A stretch of DNA of 64,000 nt, taken from positions 7,745,501 to 7,809,500 of the forward strand of contig NC_092563.1 in NCBI RefSeq assembly GCF_037975245.1. Reading direction: 5' to 3'. The stretch's first letter is position 1, and each line of letters opens with the position of its first letter. The stretch comes from Apostichopus japonicus (Eukaryota > Echinodermata > Holothuroidea > Aspidochirotida > Stichopodidae). Under the pieces are notes generated by a model. That model was not told the origin of the DNA and made no database searches. It saw only the letters and a program-made list of their open reading frames with translations. Shown here piece after piece: positions 32,027 to 42,273 of the stretch. A program made the translations under genes and the position numbers.

Positions 32027-32559
32027 AGTGCTCGGTTTCGATATACCTGGTATCGGAAATATCTGCTATTTTTCATTTCCTTCAACGAAGTTTCATAATA
32101 GCCATTATAAGAGGTTTTAATATTTGTACACCAATAAATTAACTGTCTGAATTTTCGAAAATTTCCTCACCAACATTCTTCATCATACTTTCCTCTATTC
32201 GTGCAATTTTGACCTGTATATTAGGGGTTCAAGGAGTTTTTCAATATTGGTTGTCCATAGATTGAATTTTGTGCAACATTATGGGTATGTTTTCAAGTGA
32301 TTTTATTCACGAGAAAAGTGAATTTTCAAATTCTCAACAAATAATGGGCTTAAAACCTTGAAAAGTGGGGCTTTCGGATATTGTGGGCCGTGACGTAGAA
32401 TCACCTACAAAAGCAATGATCCATAGGACATGCAATGAGGTCGAACATGATGTGTGACTGGTGACAATCTTTAAAAAGGTTATGGATGGAAAAAAAACTT
32501 TTGGGAAATACTTGGTTCTCAGGCAAAAAGTGTACATCTGGTTGGTCATTTTCAAGCCC

Positions 32560-32700
32560 GAGAAGTGCCATTTCCGGTGATCTGGGGGGTATCAAAACCA
32601 GAAATTTTCTTGTACGCTCCGCGCCAACCGATGGTGGCGCTCCGCTAAGATAGTAATTCGCGCCCCCCGGGTTAGAAAATCCTGGATACGCGCCTGAAAA
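32560..32700 (-). mobile_element. Terminal fragment of a CAGGGGCGTATCCAGG-type element
   Basis: The right end AAAATCCTGGATACGCGCCTG (32672-32697) is inverted relative to the left end at 15914. Before it is the shared module: AAGTGCCATTTCCGGTGATCT, then CTTGTACGCTCCGCGCCAAC, then GGTGGCGCTCCGCTAAGATAG. I could not find the other terminus, so the element is truncated. Confidence 0.6.
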
Positions 32701-34136
32701 TTAATCGCATACAGTACCCCAAACTCACTAGTTTGAATTCAACCAATCAGAGATGCAGGCTTAATTATGAGCCGTTGCTAAAAATAGATTCAAGACTTTG
32801 CGCTGGCACAACCAGGGAGTTGTTATGGAACTCCCTGGTACAACTGCCATATAGACTGTACACAAATCAAGCTTGGTGTTGGATTACGTATTGGTCAATG
32901 ACGTTCGTAGTGTTTAAATATTCATATTATGGGCGAGGTTAATTGGGATCCCAACGGAAAATATCTTGGAGAAAAAACAAAGTTGAAAGTTGCAAATTTT
33001 TCGACTTTTATGCCACCATTTGAAGTAAGATTTAAATAGATAAGCTAGTTATGTATGTCGTTATGGCATAGTGGAGTCAGTGAGGTTGAGAAATATCATA
33101 GAAAAGGACGCAAAATGCTGCTTTAACGTAGATTAGCTATTTAACAATCTTAAATACAGTAAGCTCTCCCCCTTCCTATCAAACATAACCTATATTTCTT
33201 GAACATGCTATAAGATATAAGACTTCATCAAGTGGAATTTTGATTCCTTTAATGGTTTTGATAGTTACATATTTAAATTATTTACAATTCCGATGAGTCG
33301 TTTCAACCTTACGAACATTCTAGACTTTCATAACTTTGTATTCACATAGCATGCTCATGGTATAACGAAGGTCACCAGGGGTCAAACTGAGTAAACCATG
33401 TAAATAAAATATCTCAAGAAGAAAAGCTTGGATCAATCTCGCATTTCCTGTGAGGTCAAATTGTGGAAATCTTGAAGGGAGGGTTGGACGAATCTCATAT
33501 TTAGTATGTAGTTGGTACACGTTCAGTACAAGATTTTATTGAGGTCAAAGGTCAGTTGGAGTCACCAGACGCCAAATTATGGAAACCTTGTTTTATAAGC
33601 TACCATATCTCCCACAGATCCGCCTATCAGATAACATGTGCGTTACGCCTCATACAAATAGGAGGCTTTTGGCAATTGGAAATGAGCTTATGGGCATCCG
33701 TAAAATCTAAACTGAAAACACGAACATATTTGCATTGGTTTCAACGTGCCGCTCGCCGGGAAGCCTTATTTTGCGTGCAGAAAGGTGTACTTTGTAGTAT
33801 ACAGCGGTTCTATTGGACGTTTTCCGTCGTATTTATTTCAGGTTGGATGTAGTTTCGTTGTGACCAGGCAGCGTTTATGAAACTTAACGGTTCATCTTGT
33901 TACATTTTTTACTATGAACAATCTCAAAGCGAAATAATTGTGTAAAACGGATTTAGTCTGGCAGTGAGTTCACAAGCTTTTGTCTGGATCGGCTGTTGAT
34001 CTCAATTTGTGTAGTCTCTTCCACCAGTTTCAGCTTAGCAAGGCCTTAAAAGTAACGTTCGACTTCCGTCACGTTTATGATTATGGGACAACTTGAACAC
34101 ACCTGGCTAGGCCTGTGAGCAATTTTATGCTGTCCA
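32701..34136. other. Unassigned; contains a perfect 11-bp hairpin and one AGGTCAAAGGTCA
   Basis: ACCAGGGAGTT (32811-32821) and AACTCCCTGGT (32829-32839) form a perfect stem with a 7-base loop. AGGTCAAAGGTCA at 33542-33554, and TCACCAGGGGTCAAA near 33370, suggest a remnant of the TGACCT repeat family. No gene is recognised. Confidence 0.5.
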
Positions 34137-34302
<166 letters not shown>

Positions 34303-34828
34303 AATAACGGAAAAACTGTTAAACATAGGAATCACAAATGACTTCAAGTTTGTTAGAATCATGTTTGATCTCTAGAGTAAGGCAAATATGTCACCAAAAA
34401 CAAAACTAGTATTGTTCGATACAGGTGACAAACGCCTACCGTGGAATTACGACCTTTCTTGCCAGTTTCGGACCTCTGGACAAACAATCAGCGTCCATAG
34501 CCTAGTGCAGTGGTTAGGGTTAGCTTTACGTAAATGTGAGTTGTGCATAGTTACGTGCATATTAAACCGACTTGAACTATTTCCTGCTGCTGAATTACTT
34601 GACAAAAGACTCCAACTACTTCTCCCCCACCCCCCCTCCCCTCACACTCTCCTTTTCACTCCCCTCACATTACTGACATTTCTAAACTAACAAAAATATA
34701 CGCAAGAGACGAGAGTGTTATTTTACTTAATCAAATACTTCATTTTGCATTCACGTACAGAATGCACTGACAATGTTTATTTCAAATTGACGCACAATTC
34801 ATGTGAACATAATAATCACAATGTATTT

Positions 34829-35667
34829 ACTAAAGATTACATCCCATGATGCATTACATATGAGTCTGGATCAGTTGATATAGATCCTGAAGAACCACTC
34901 TCTTGTTCATAAACTCCATTGTGGATCACGGCGGAGTGTATAGCGTAGTGGGTAACGCCAGCGTCTCCCAGTCATGAGATCCCCGGTTCGAAGTTCCCGC
35001 CGACAGCAATGTGTGTCGTCTGGCAAGGGTGTTGTTCAATAACAACTTCCCGACATGGACGTTAAATGGATGTGTGCCGAGAGATTGGCTTCGGTCAGCT
35101 TGCGAGTCTATAAGCCTCCGTGGCTTCTTTCGCGAGTTCCTGCTTGCGGGAAGATCACATATACATACATACATACATACATTGTCTTTCCGAGCAGACA
35201 AGCAAAGATTATTTCCCACCATGCAATGCACTCATCCATTACATAACGCTAAAGGATTGAGTCAATTATCTCAAAATCTCTTTCTCTCTCTGTTTCTCTA
35301 TTTGATCCACGGTGGATCAAAACTTGTTCTCAACTATCAGCTGCACTGCAACACTGTGCGCCTGGATCAGTTGTGATAGATCCTGAAGAACCACGATATT
35401 GTTCATAAATTCCTTTGTCTTTCATAGCATATAACTAAAGATTATTTCCCATCATGCATTGCACTCAGCCATCACCTAATGCTAAAGGATTGAGTCAATT
35501 ATCTCAAAATATTTCTCTCTCTTTTTTTCTCTCTGTTTCTCTATTTGATCCACGGTGGATCAAAACTTGTGCTCAGCTATCAGATGCATTGCAGCACTCT
35601 GAGACTGGATCAGATGTTATAGATCCTGAAGAACCACTCTCTTGTTCATAAATTCTGTTTTCTTTCA
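34829..35667. repeat. ~235-bp tandem repeat, about two and a half units, interrupted by a SINE
   Basis: Three units contain GGATCAGTTG followed by ATAGATCCTGAAGAACCAC and end TTGTTCATAAATTC (near 34868-34920, 35365-35412, 35607-35658). The two downstream units also share AAAGATTATTTCCC...GGATTGAGTCAATTATCTC...TTGATCCACGGTGGATCAA, with a period near 233. The first unit is shortened internally. The palindrome TTGATCCACGGTGGATCAA occurs in both full units. Short frames here are not genes. Confidence 0.85.
34925..35195 (+). mobile_element. tRNA-derived SINE with (CATA)n tail
   Basis: A tRNA-like head carries the A box TAGCGTAGTGGGTAACGC (34941-34958) and the B box GGTTCGAAGTTCCC (34985-34998). 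A body follows with AACTTCCCGACATGGACGTT and GATTGGCTTCGGTCAGCTTG. It ends in (CATA)n at about 35162-35180. The layout of tRNA head, unrelated body and simple tail is diagnostic of a SINE. It lies within the ~235-bp tandem repeat. Confidence 0.75.
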
Positions 35668-35681
35668 GAGCAGAAGAAGCA

Positions 35682-35705
35682 ATATATATATATATATACA
35701 TATAC

Positions 35706-35774
<69 letters not shown>

Positions 35775-35775
35775 T
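35682..35775. repeat. (AT)n/(CATA)n microsatellite, left of the solo LTR
   Basis: This TA run has several CATA interruptions. Its continuation after the LTR (36892-36956) shows that the LTR inserted into a pre-existing TA tract. Confidence 0.95.
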
Positions 35776-36887
35776 TGTTACGAGGGCCCATTGTAGCCTA
35801 ACGCTAGTCACTGCTAGTGAGGAACCTAATGTTATGATATAGAAAGCATTTGAAATGGCCTTCGTGACAAATCAATATTTGAGGAATTAGGTCGGGTTAC
35901 CGTGTCAGAATGCTATTTATGTAATGAGCAATACACGATTGTTCTGGTATATTCCTTATGATGGCACGCTGGCCTCGATTCCCGACGGGTTACGTGAAAT
36001 CCCGTTGTACGCTGTGCACGCATCTTCGTGGATTCTCTGGAATGTTCGCGAGATATGCAAAGGACTTCCAAGAACGGAGAAACTGGGTCGAGTTGTTACT
36101 CAGGTGTATCGAGAAAGATCTAGATGATTCTTGACATGGCGAATCGTATAAAAACCCGCCCCAGATCGGAGAGTTTCTCAGTTTCTGAACGAATACAAGC
36201 GACGACACATATTATACCCCATTCTACAATATATCGTCAGTGCTCAACTGCCAGTAGTTTCTGAGGGACTGAGATATCGATACCAAGATTGATTCTACAC
36301 TTCCATTCAGAAGTTTGAAGAGGACTTTGCTGTGAAACTACAGTTTTCCAGTCGTTATTTCGGAGAAGGTGAAGAATTTCTGTCTCCGTTGAGGAAGTTC
36401 GTTACACCAGGAGTTGGTGGCTATAAAGCTGATTTTGGACTGACTCTGGTAATATTTAGTCGGCGAGAACTTCGACTTGTGCTTCACTCGATTGTGGCTG
36501 AAAGTCCGTCTTCTGTTTTGGAGCATCGCCGGAAAGAAGGTGACTGCTGTTTCTGGGATCGCGAGAAACTTCGTCGAGGACCAGTGAATTTCGCGGTACA
36601 ACGGACCGAGAATCGTCGTCATCAAGGTCGTGGCCGCTGAGGGATATCGCCGTTGGAAGAGACCAGCGTGTTTTAAAGTGTATCCTATATTGTTAAGTTT
36701 GTGAGTAATTTTCTATATATTTGTAATTACCACTTGTTGTTGTTGGTTCAAACTCAATTGTTCAATATAGTTTACGTTCTCATTCAAATTCTCTAGACTC
36801 GTCAATTTGTCTGTGTTCCTTCCGGAAACGAACCCAGGCTTGTGTCTCGTTAAAAATTAATTATCGAGACCTCTCGCATTCCAACGT

Positions 36888-36891
<4 letters not shown>
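35776..36891. mobile_element. Solo LTR, ~1116 bp, inserted in an (AT)n tract
   Basis: It begins TGTTACGAGGG and ends CCAACGTAACA, with inverted TGTTACG/CGTAACA ends. TA repeats abut both sides, which fits a target duplication of alternating AT bases. A TATA-like GTATAAAAACC lies near 36148, a plausible U3 promoter. There is no gag, pol or partner LTR. Open frames inside on either strand are short and match nothing I know. Its build (TATA about a third of the way in, ~1 kb) is like the solo LTR at 5227-6205, but the sequences differ. Confidence 0.8.

Positions 36892-36956
<65 letters not shown>
36892..36956. repeat. (AT)n microsatellite, right of the solo LTR
   Basis: This is a pure TA run. 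On the minus strand it starts directly at the GT of the kinase exon's splice donor. Confidence 0.95.
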
Positions 36957-36957
<1 letters not shown>

Positions 36958-36959
<2 letters not shown>

Positions 36960-37299
36960 GACTTGGGGTGCAGGTAGTATTGTTTAGTGGTCGTCCTCTG
37001 TAGACCAAACCAAAACCACCGTGTCCAAGCTGATCAAGAAGCTCGTAACCGGCTTGTCGCATTTCCGCCTTCGCCTTGACCATGACATCATGTGGCACAA
37101 CTATCTGGTAACTGGAACTAGATTTGGAGCCATTACTGTTGCTGTTACCGTTTGTGTGACTGTGGTTGTAACTGCCATTGGTCTGAGCAACGCCGCCGTA
37201 ACCATAAGCACCACTAATGTTACCAGCAGCTACACCGTTGCTACTATTGCTCGCGTTCCCGCTGATGCCGTTTACGACAGCCCTGTTGTTTTGACGTTG
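36958..37299 (-). CDS. Single exon of a protein kinase (N-terminal linker plus Gly-rich loop)
   Basis: On the minus strand, a 114-codon segment is bounded by a pyrimidine-rich acceptor ending in CACCAG (AG at 37301-37300) and a CAG|GTATAT donor (GT at 36957-36956). Both boundaries are in phase 0. The first ~65 residues are rich in Asn, Ser and Gly (low complexity). Then comes AKAEMRQAGYELLDQLGHGG followed by FGLVYRGRPLNN, which contains GxGxxGxV of the ATP-binding loop of a eukaryotic protein kinase. I cannot name the family, and I found no other exon with VAIK, HRD or DFG motifs on this strand in the window. It may be a real internal exon of a gene with long introns, or a stranded exon. A solo LTR lies just beyond its donor and a Ty3 element lies about 450 bp upstream. 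Confidence 0.6.
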
Positions 37300-37758
37300 C
37301 TGGTGATTGCGATTATTGAGAAAAAATACAAAAAGTGGTGGGGAAAGGGTGGGTGGGAGGGGGTGGGCGATGGGTGATCTGGTGTTGCTACGTTTTATCA
37401 CTTATAGTGACGTATTAGACATACTTTTAATATGAGGAATGCATACAGGTATAAAAGTTGCCATTATAAGTCTTAGACTGGCTTACACTATGGACAGTAA
37501 CTGACTATATTCGCACAAATCGCATTTAAACTGTCCTTTATATGTTCAATATCAAGTAACACTACATTCTTATGGATATTAGAAGTTCATATCTACCAAA
37601 TGATCAGAAACTTTGGAAACTATGTTGAAGAGTTTTCGATTGTTTAGATTGTACCACAAGTACATGTTATATGTTAGTGTAGGAATTATGCAATATTCTG
37701 TCAGCCAGCGGGGAGGGAGTGGGGGTGAGGATAACACCCCGCCCCCGACGTATACGTG
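37300..37758. other. Intron-like or intergenic sequence between the kinase exon and the Ty3 element
   Basis: A G-rich tract near 37335-37370 is the polypyrimidine tract of the kinase exon on the minus strand. A second G/C-rich patch (GGGGAGGGAGTGGGGG ... ACACCCCGCCCCC) lies at about 37709-37746. No other feature was seen. The last five bases (ACGTG, 37754-37758) are the Ty3 target duplication. Confidence 0.5.
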
Positions 37759-37906
37759 TGTTGTATACCGATGATTATGTATGTAAAAGGCTAAAGCGCC
37801 CTCTATGTGATTGACCGATAAGATGACTGAGAACTGTTAATAAATACGGCCAAGAACCGGCCTTAATCGTAGCCATCCGTCTCGTCCATTTATTACCTAA
37901 ATAACA
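37759..37906 (+). repeat. Ty3 5' LTR
   Basis: It runs from TGTTGTATACC to TAAATAACA. AATAAA at 37839-37844 is the likely polyadenylation signal. At 148 bp it is short for a Ty3 element. Confidence 0.92.
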
Positions 37907-38001
37907 TCCTGGCGACGAAGTAAACAATCGTTATTATGGACTACGTTTCAGACATTATTTTCATGTTTCGGTCGTGAATTGGTAAGATTTAAACTGTTCT
38001 C

Positions 38002-39000
38002 ATGGCTGCCATTCCACCACCTGCGTATTTTCTACCTACACCCGGTGCGCCTACATTACCGTGGGTGCAATGGAAGCAAGCGTTTGATAATTATTTACTT
38101 GCAGCGGGAGGTGATGCCTACACTCCTTCCCGAAAGAAGGCATTATTACTGCATTGTTTGGGAACTGAGGGGCAAAGAATATATTACTCTCTGGACCAAG
38201 CTAATACTAATACAGCTTCTACAATCGCCCCGAGTACTACAATTACGCCGCCTACTACTACAGCAACGACAGGTAATATCGGTACAAGTACTAGTTCCAC
38301 TACCGCGTCGTCTGATACAGGCACAGCTAGTGTTATTAATGCATACGACTTAGCTGTCGCCATTTTATATGAATATTTCGTGCCGGCTACTAATATCGTG
38401 GCAGAACGTTATCGGTTTCGGCAGCGTAGTCAACGTCATGATGAGACGATTGATCAGTTCGTCACTGCGTTAAGACAACTAGTTGTACATTGCGAATTTG
38501 GCGATTTACAGCAGGAAATGCTAAGGGATCAGATAGTTGAGAAATGCTTGAACAACCGCCTTCGCGAGAGTTTGTTATTGGAACCAAAGCTGACTCTCAA
38601 CAAAACATTGGAGATTAGCAGGCAAATAGAGGGAGCTATGCGGGAATCCAAAGCTATTTCGGAAGGTGCATCTGGTTATACTGCTGGTTCAGCAAATCTA
38701 CAGAATGTACATGGTAAACAGTCTAAACGACGTAATAAGAAACACTCTTCACATGAGGCTGCACAGTCAAACAAACAGAATACAGACGCACAGAAAAGGG
38801 TATGTTATCGTTGTGGTTCGGACAAACATCTTGCCAATGATCCGAATTGCAAGGCAAAAACTGGGAAGTGTAACAAGTGTGGTATTGTTGGACACTGGGC
38901 TGTAATATGTAGAGGTCAAAAACAGGCTAGAGGTCGAATGTTGCTCAAGTTGAAATACTTACTCTTCAAAACTCTTCCAATTCTCATAGCAGTGCTATAA
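38002..39000 (+). CDS. gag: Ty3 Gag polyprotein, 332 aa
   Basis: This is the capsid/nucleocapsid precursor of the element, and it forms the cytoplasmic particle. The N-terminal part (PPPAYFLPTPGAP, WVQWKQAFDNYLLAAGG, KKALLLHCLGTEGQRIYY) resembles Gag of animal Ty3 elements. A Thr/Ser-rich insert lies at about residues 72-113. The C-terminal part has a basic stretch (KRRNKKHSSH) and two zinc knuckles. The second, CNKCGIVGHWAVIC, is canonical CX2CX4HX4C. The first, CYRCGSDKHLANDPNC, has six residues before the last Cys (CX2CX4HX6C). The start is the first ATG after the primer-binding site. Pol is in the -1 frame and overlaps the last ~70 bases. Confidence 0.92.
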   Translation: MAAIPPPAYFLPTPGAPTLPWVQWKQAFDNYLLAAGGDAYTPSRKKALLLHCLGTEGQRIYYSLDQANTNTASTIAPSTTITPPTTTATTGNIGTSTSSTTASSDTGTASVINAYDLAVAILYEYFVPATNIVAERYRFRQRSQRHDETIDQFVTALRQLVVHCEFGDLQQEMLRDQIVEKCLNNRLRESLLLEPKLTLNKTLEISRQIEGAMRESKAISEGASGYTAGSANLQNVHGKQSKRRNKKHSSHEAAQSNKQNTDAQKRVCYRCGSDKHLANDPNCKAKTGKCNKCGIVGHWAVICRGQKQARGRMLLKLKYLLFKTLPILIAVL

Positions 39001-39038
39001 AATGTACAGTCGGCATTGCAAATGGAGTAAAGTGTAAA

Positions 39039-41990
39039 ATGACTGTTGATACAGGTGCGGAGGTCACCATTGTACCGGTTAAGTGGTTCGACCAACACTT
39101 CTTGCGAGAAGGCTTACAACAACCTGCAAAGTTCTTGACGACGTATTCGAAGGAACAAATTCCAGTTCTGGGAACATTCTATACGACGGTAAAGCTGGGT
39201 TCAAAGTCGGTGAATGCTCACATATACGTTGTCGACATACCTACTGGAACGCCATTACTCGGCATCGATCTAATCAAGTCTCTTGATCTTCAAATTACTG
39301 GAGGCCAGGTCAAAATACAACGTGTAGAAGACTCTACTCTGGCTGGCGACCACGATCAAGGACTAACGAGCCAGCTGACTGATGAATTCCCGATACTGTT
39401 CTCTTCAAGTTTGGGCAGAGCTCACAATTTTGTGCACCGAGTCAAAACACTACAAGACGTCACCCCGGTCGCACAGAAGCTACGCAGATTGCCATTTTCT
39501 GTTCGAGACAAAGTTACAGCTGAACTGAAAAGACTTGAAAATGAAGGTATCATTGAGAGAATTGATGCTAGTGAATGGGTTTCACCCATAGTTGTGGTTG
39601 GGAAAAAGTCTGGTAAAATTAGGCTTTGTATTGACCTAAGGGAGGCAAATAAGGCAGTAATTGTGGATAAATACCCATTACCCAACATCACTGAGTTGTT
39701 CAATAATTTGCAAGGGGCTAAAATCTTCTCTAAATTAGACTTAGCTTCGGCCTACCACCAACTAGAGTTGAGTGAAGATAGTAGGGATATTACAGCATTT
39801 ATAACACATGAGGGGTTATATAGATTCAAAAGAGTATGTTTCGGATTAGCATCTGCTCCGTCGGCATTCCAAAAAATGATGAGCTCGATATTAGCAGGAT
39901 TGCCAGGGGTTGAATGTTACTTAGATGACATAATTGTATATGGCACTACTGAAGTAAGTCATCATGAGAATTTGTCTAGAGTCCTTGCTAAGTTACAAGC
40001 AGCAGGGTTACGTCTTAACATTGAAAAGTGTGAGTTCGATCTGAATTCACTCACCTACTTAGGCCATACTATTTCAGGTGAAGGGCTTACACCAGATCAA
40101 AGTCATGTTGAGGCCATACTTAAAGCGCCTGCCCCCACTGACCTCACTACATTGAGATCTGCACTTGGTTTGTGTAACTATTATGCAAAATTTGTACCCA
40201 ATTATGCTACAGTTGTAGAACCATTACGGGTTTTGTTACGCAAAGATACACCATTTAACTGGGGGGAAGAACAAAAAAGGAGTTTTTATCTGATAAAACA
40301 GGCAATTGCACAAGGTACTACTTTGGCTTTGTTTGACCCAAATTCACCATTGCTTGTCACAACTGATGCATCAAATTATGGAATTGGTGGAGTTCTGAGC
40401 CAAGTTAAAGATGGCCAGGAATTCCCAATTGCCTTCGCTTCAAAAACATTGACTTCTGCGGAACGCAAATACTCTGCTGGAGAAAAGGAGGCTTTGGCTT
40501 GCGTCTGGGCTTGCAATAAGTGGTTTACGTACTTATGGGGTAGATATTTTACACTGCGCACTGACCATCAAGCATTGGTTACGCTACTAAACACAAGTGG
40601 TACAGGTAGACAACCTATGCGTATTGCTCGTTGGTCTGCACAATTGCTACAATTTAACTATACAGTTGAGTATCAAGCAGGTAAACACAACTTTGTGGCA
40701 GATGCACTGTCAAGACTGCCCACAAATGTTGATGCAGAGATTGCTAGTTGTGATGAAGATACTGAAGAGTTTGTTTTGAGCTGCATACAAGCTGTTATGA
40801 AGGATAATAGTAGTGTTTCCTATGAAGAATTAAAGGAAGCTACAATTGCTGATTCAGTTTTACAAAACGTTAAATCATATATCATTAAGGGTTGGCCTGG
40901 TGATAAAAAGAGTGTCAGAGAGGATTTAAAACCATACTTTATGTTACAGGATGAATTATCTGAAGCAAATGAATGCATTATGCGAGGGGAACGAGTTGTA
41001 ATTCCAGGAGCGTTACAGAGCAAAATAATAAAGCATGCGCATTCTGCTCATCAGGGCATTGTACGAACCAAGAGCAGGGTGAGAGATTTATATTGGTTTC
41101 CGGGGATGGATAAGTTAGTGGAAGAAATGATAAAAAACTGTCATGCTTGTCAGGAGAATGACAAAAATCACCATACATCTCCCACCCCCCTACAGCCAGT
41201 AGAATTCCCATCTCAACCATGGACAAAACTTGCCATAGACATTACAGGTCCATTTCAATTAGCACCATATGAATGCAGATTTGCTATTGTGGTGATAGAC
41301 TACTACAGCAAATGGCCAGAGATCGCATTCGCTCCCACAGTGACTAGTACAACTGTGGTGACCTTTCTAAAGAGATTATTTGCTAGAGAGGGTATTCCTG
41401 CAGAAATTGTGTCGGACAATGGGTCTCAGTTTATTTCCTCTGAATTTGAGACTTATTTGCTGAACAATGACATTAAACATACCAAATCTTCATTGTATTA
41501 CCCGCAAGCCAATGGAGAAGTCGAACGTTTTAATAGGGTACTTAAATCCAACTTTCAAATGACTTTGCAAGAAAGGGAAGATTTTACTGAGGTTCAAGTT
41601 GATAACCAAGAGCTGAAAGATAGGGTTAAAATGAAACAAAACAAGTCTAAAAATTATGCTGACTCCAAAAGGAATGCTAAGGATCCAAACATAAAAGTTG
41701 GGGATTTTGTTAGAGTTAGGAGACAGAGAAAAGGTCTTAAAGGTCAAAGTAAATTTAGTGCACCTATGAAGGTTATCAGACAAAGAGGCAAAGCTACCTT
41801 CCAACTGGAAGATTATAGTACCTGGAATGCATTTCATCTTTCACCATGTCCTCCAGATAGTATTGAAGATAAAACTAATGTAGAACATACAGTTCCACAC
41901 GACTCCAACAATGAGCCAGTACCAGGACCCAGAAGGAGTCAAAGAACAACTTATGAGCCTGCATACTTGAAGGAGTATGTGAGATCTTAA
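39039..41990 (+). CDS. pol: Ty3 Pol polyprotein (protease, RT, RNase H, integrase)
   Basis: The frame is open from 38931 and overlaps gag in the -1 frame, so the Met at 39039 is probably internal to a Gag-Pol fusion. Protease has DTGA at residues 4-7. Reverse transcriptase has LDLASAYHQ and YLDD at 294-297. RNase H has TTDAS at about 441-445 and TDHQAL. Integrase has an HHCC finger (HSAHQG...CHACQ) and a catalytic triad D734, D793 and E829, with the D-x35-E spacing. After NRVLKSNFQMTLQEREDF (near 41570-41590) the sequence jumps directly to a segment that normally lies well after it (KMKQNKSKNYADSKRNA, then VGDFVRVRR). About 60-80 residues typical of related elements (the YRxTPHxxTGxxP region) are absent without a frame change. 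The rest is free of stops. Confidence 0.93.
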   Translation: MTVDTGAEVTIVPVKWFDQHFLREGLQQPAKFLTTYSKEQIPVLGTFYTTVKLGSKSVNAHIYVVDIPTGTPLLGIDLIKSLDLQITGGQVKIQRVEDSTLAGDHDQGLTSQLTDEFPILFSSSLGRAHNFVHRVKTLQDVTPVAQKLRRLPFSVRDKVTAELKRLENEGIIERIDASEWVSPIVVVGKKSGKIRLCIDLREANKAVIVDKYPLPNITELFNNLQGAKIFSKLDLASAYHQLELSEDSRDITAFITHEGLYRFKRVCFGLASAPSAFQKMMSSILAGLPGVECYLDDIIVYGTTEVSHHENLSRVLAKLQAAGLRLNIEKCEFDLNSLTYLGHTISGEGLTPDQSHVEAILKAPAPTDLTTLRSALGLCNYYAKFVPNYATVVEPLRVLLRKDTPFNWGEEQKRSFYLIKQAIAQGTTLALFDPNSPLLVTTDASNYGIGGVLSQVKDGQEFPIAFASKTLTSAERKYSAGEKEALACVWACNKWFTYLWGRYFTLRTDHQALVTLLNTSGTGRQPMRIARWSAQLLQFNYTVEYQAGKHNFVADALSRLPTNVDAEIASCDEDTEEFVLSCIQAVMKDNSSVSYEELKEATIADSVLQNVKSYIIKGWPGDKKSVREDLKPYFMLQDELSEANECIMRGERVVIPGALQSKIIKHAHSAHQGIVRTKSRVRDLYWFPGMDKLVEEMIKNCHACQENDKNHHTSPTPLQPVEFPSQPWTKLAIDITGPFQLAPYECRFAIVVIDYYSKWPEIAFAPTVTSTTVVTFLKRLFAREGIPAEIVSDNGSQFISSEFETYLLNNDIKHTKSSLYYPQANGEVERFNRVLKSNFQMTLQEREDFTEVQVDNQELKDRVKMKQNKSKNYADSKRNAKDPNIKVGDFVRVRRQRKGLKGQSKFSAPMKVIRQRGKATFQLEDYSTWNAFHLSPCPPDSIEDKTNVEHTVPHDSNNEPVPGPRRSQRTTYEPAYLKEYVRS

Positions 41991-42273
41991 AGGAGTATTT
42001 GATATTTTAGAACCTTAAAGGAGTATGATGATTTTTAAAAATACCAGTAATGCTTAATGATGAGAACAGTGATTTATATTTACTAAGTACAACTCGTTCA
42101 TACAGTATGTTTACATCATCAAATAACATATTAAGGATTACATAATGATTTCTTAATGGAACATGGATTACTGAAAACACTTATTGATACTGTAGCTACT
42201 CTGCCTAATGACATCATTCGTCAGCATATGAATTTGTGTTTATGTACGACTTGTTCTTTTGAGAAGAGGAAAA

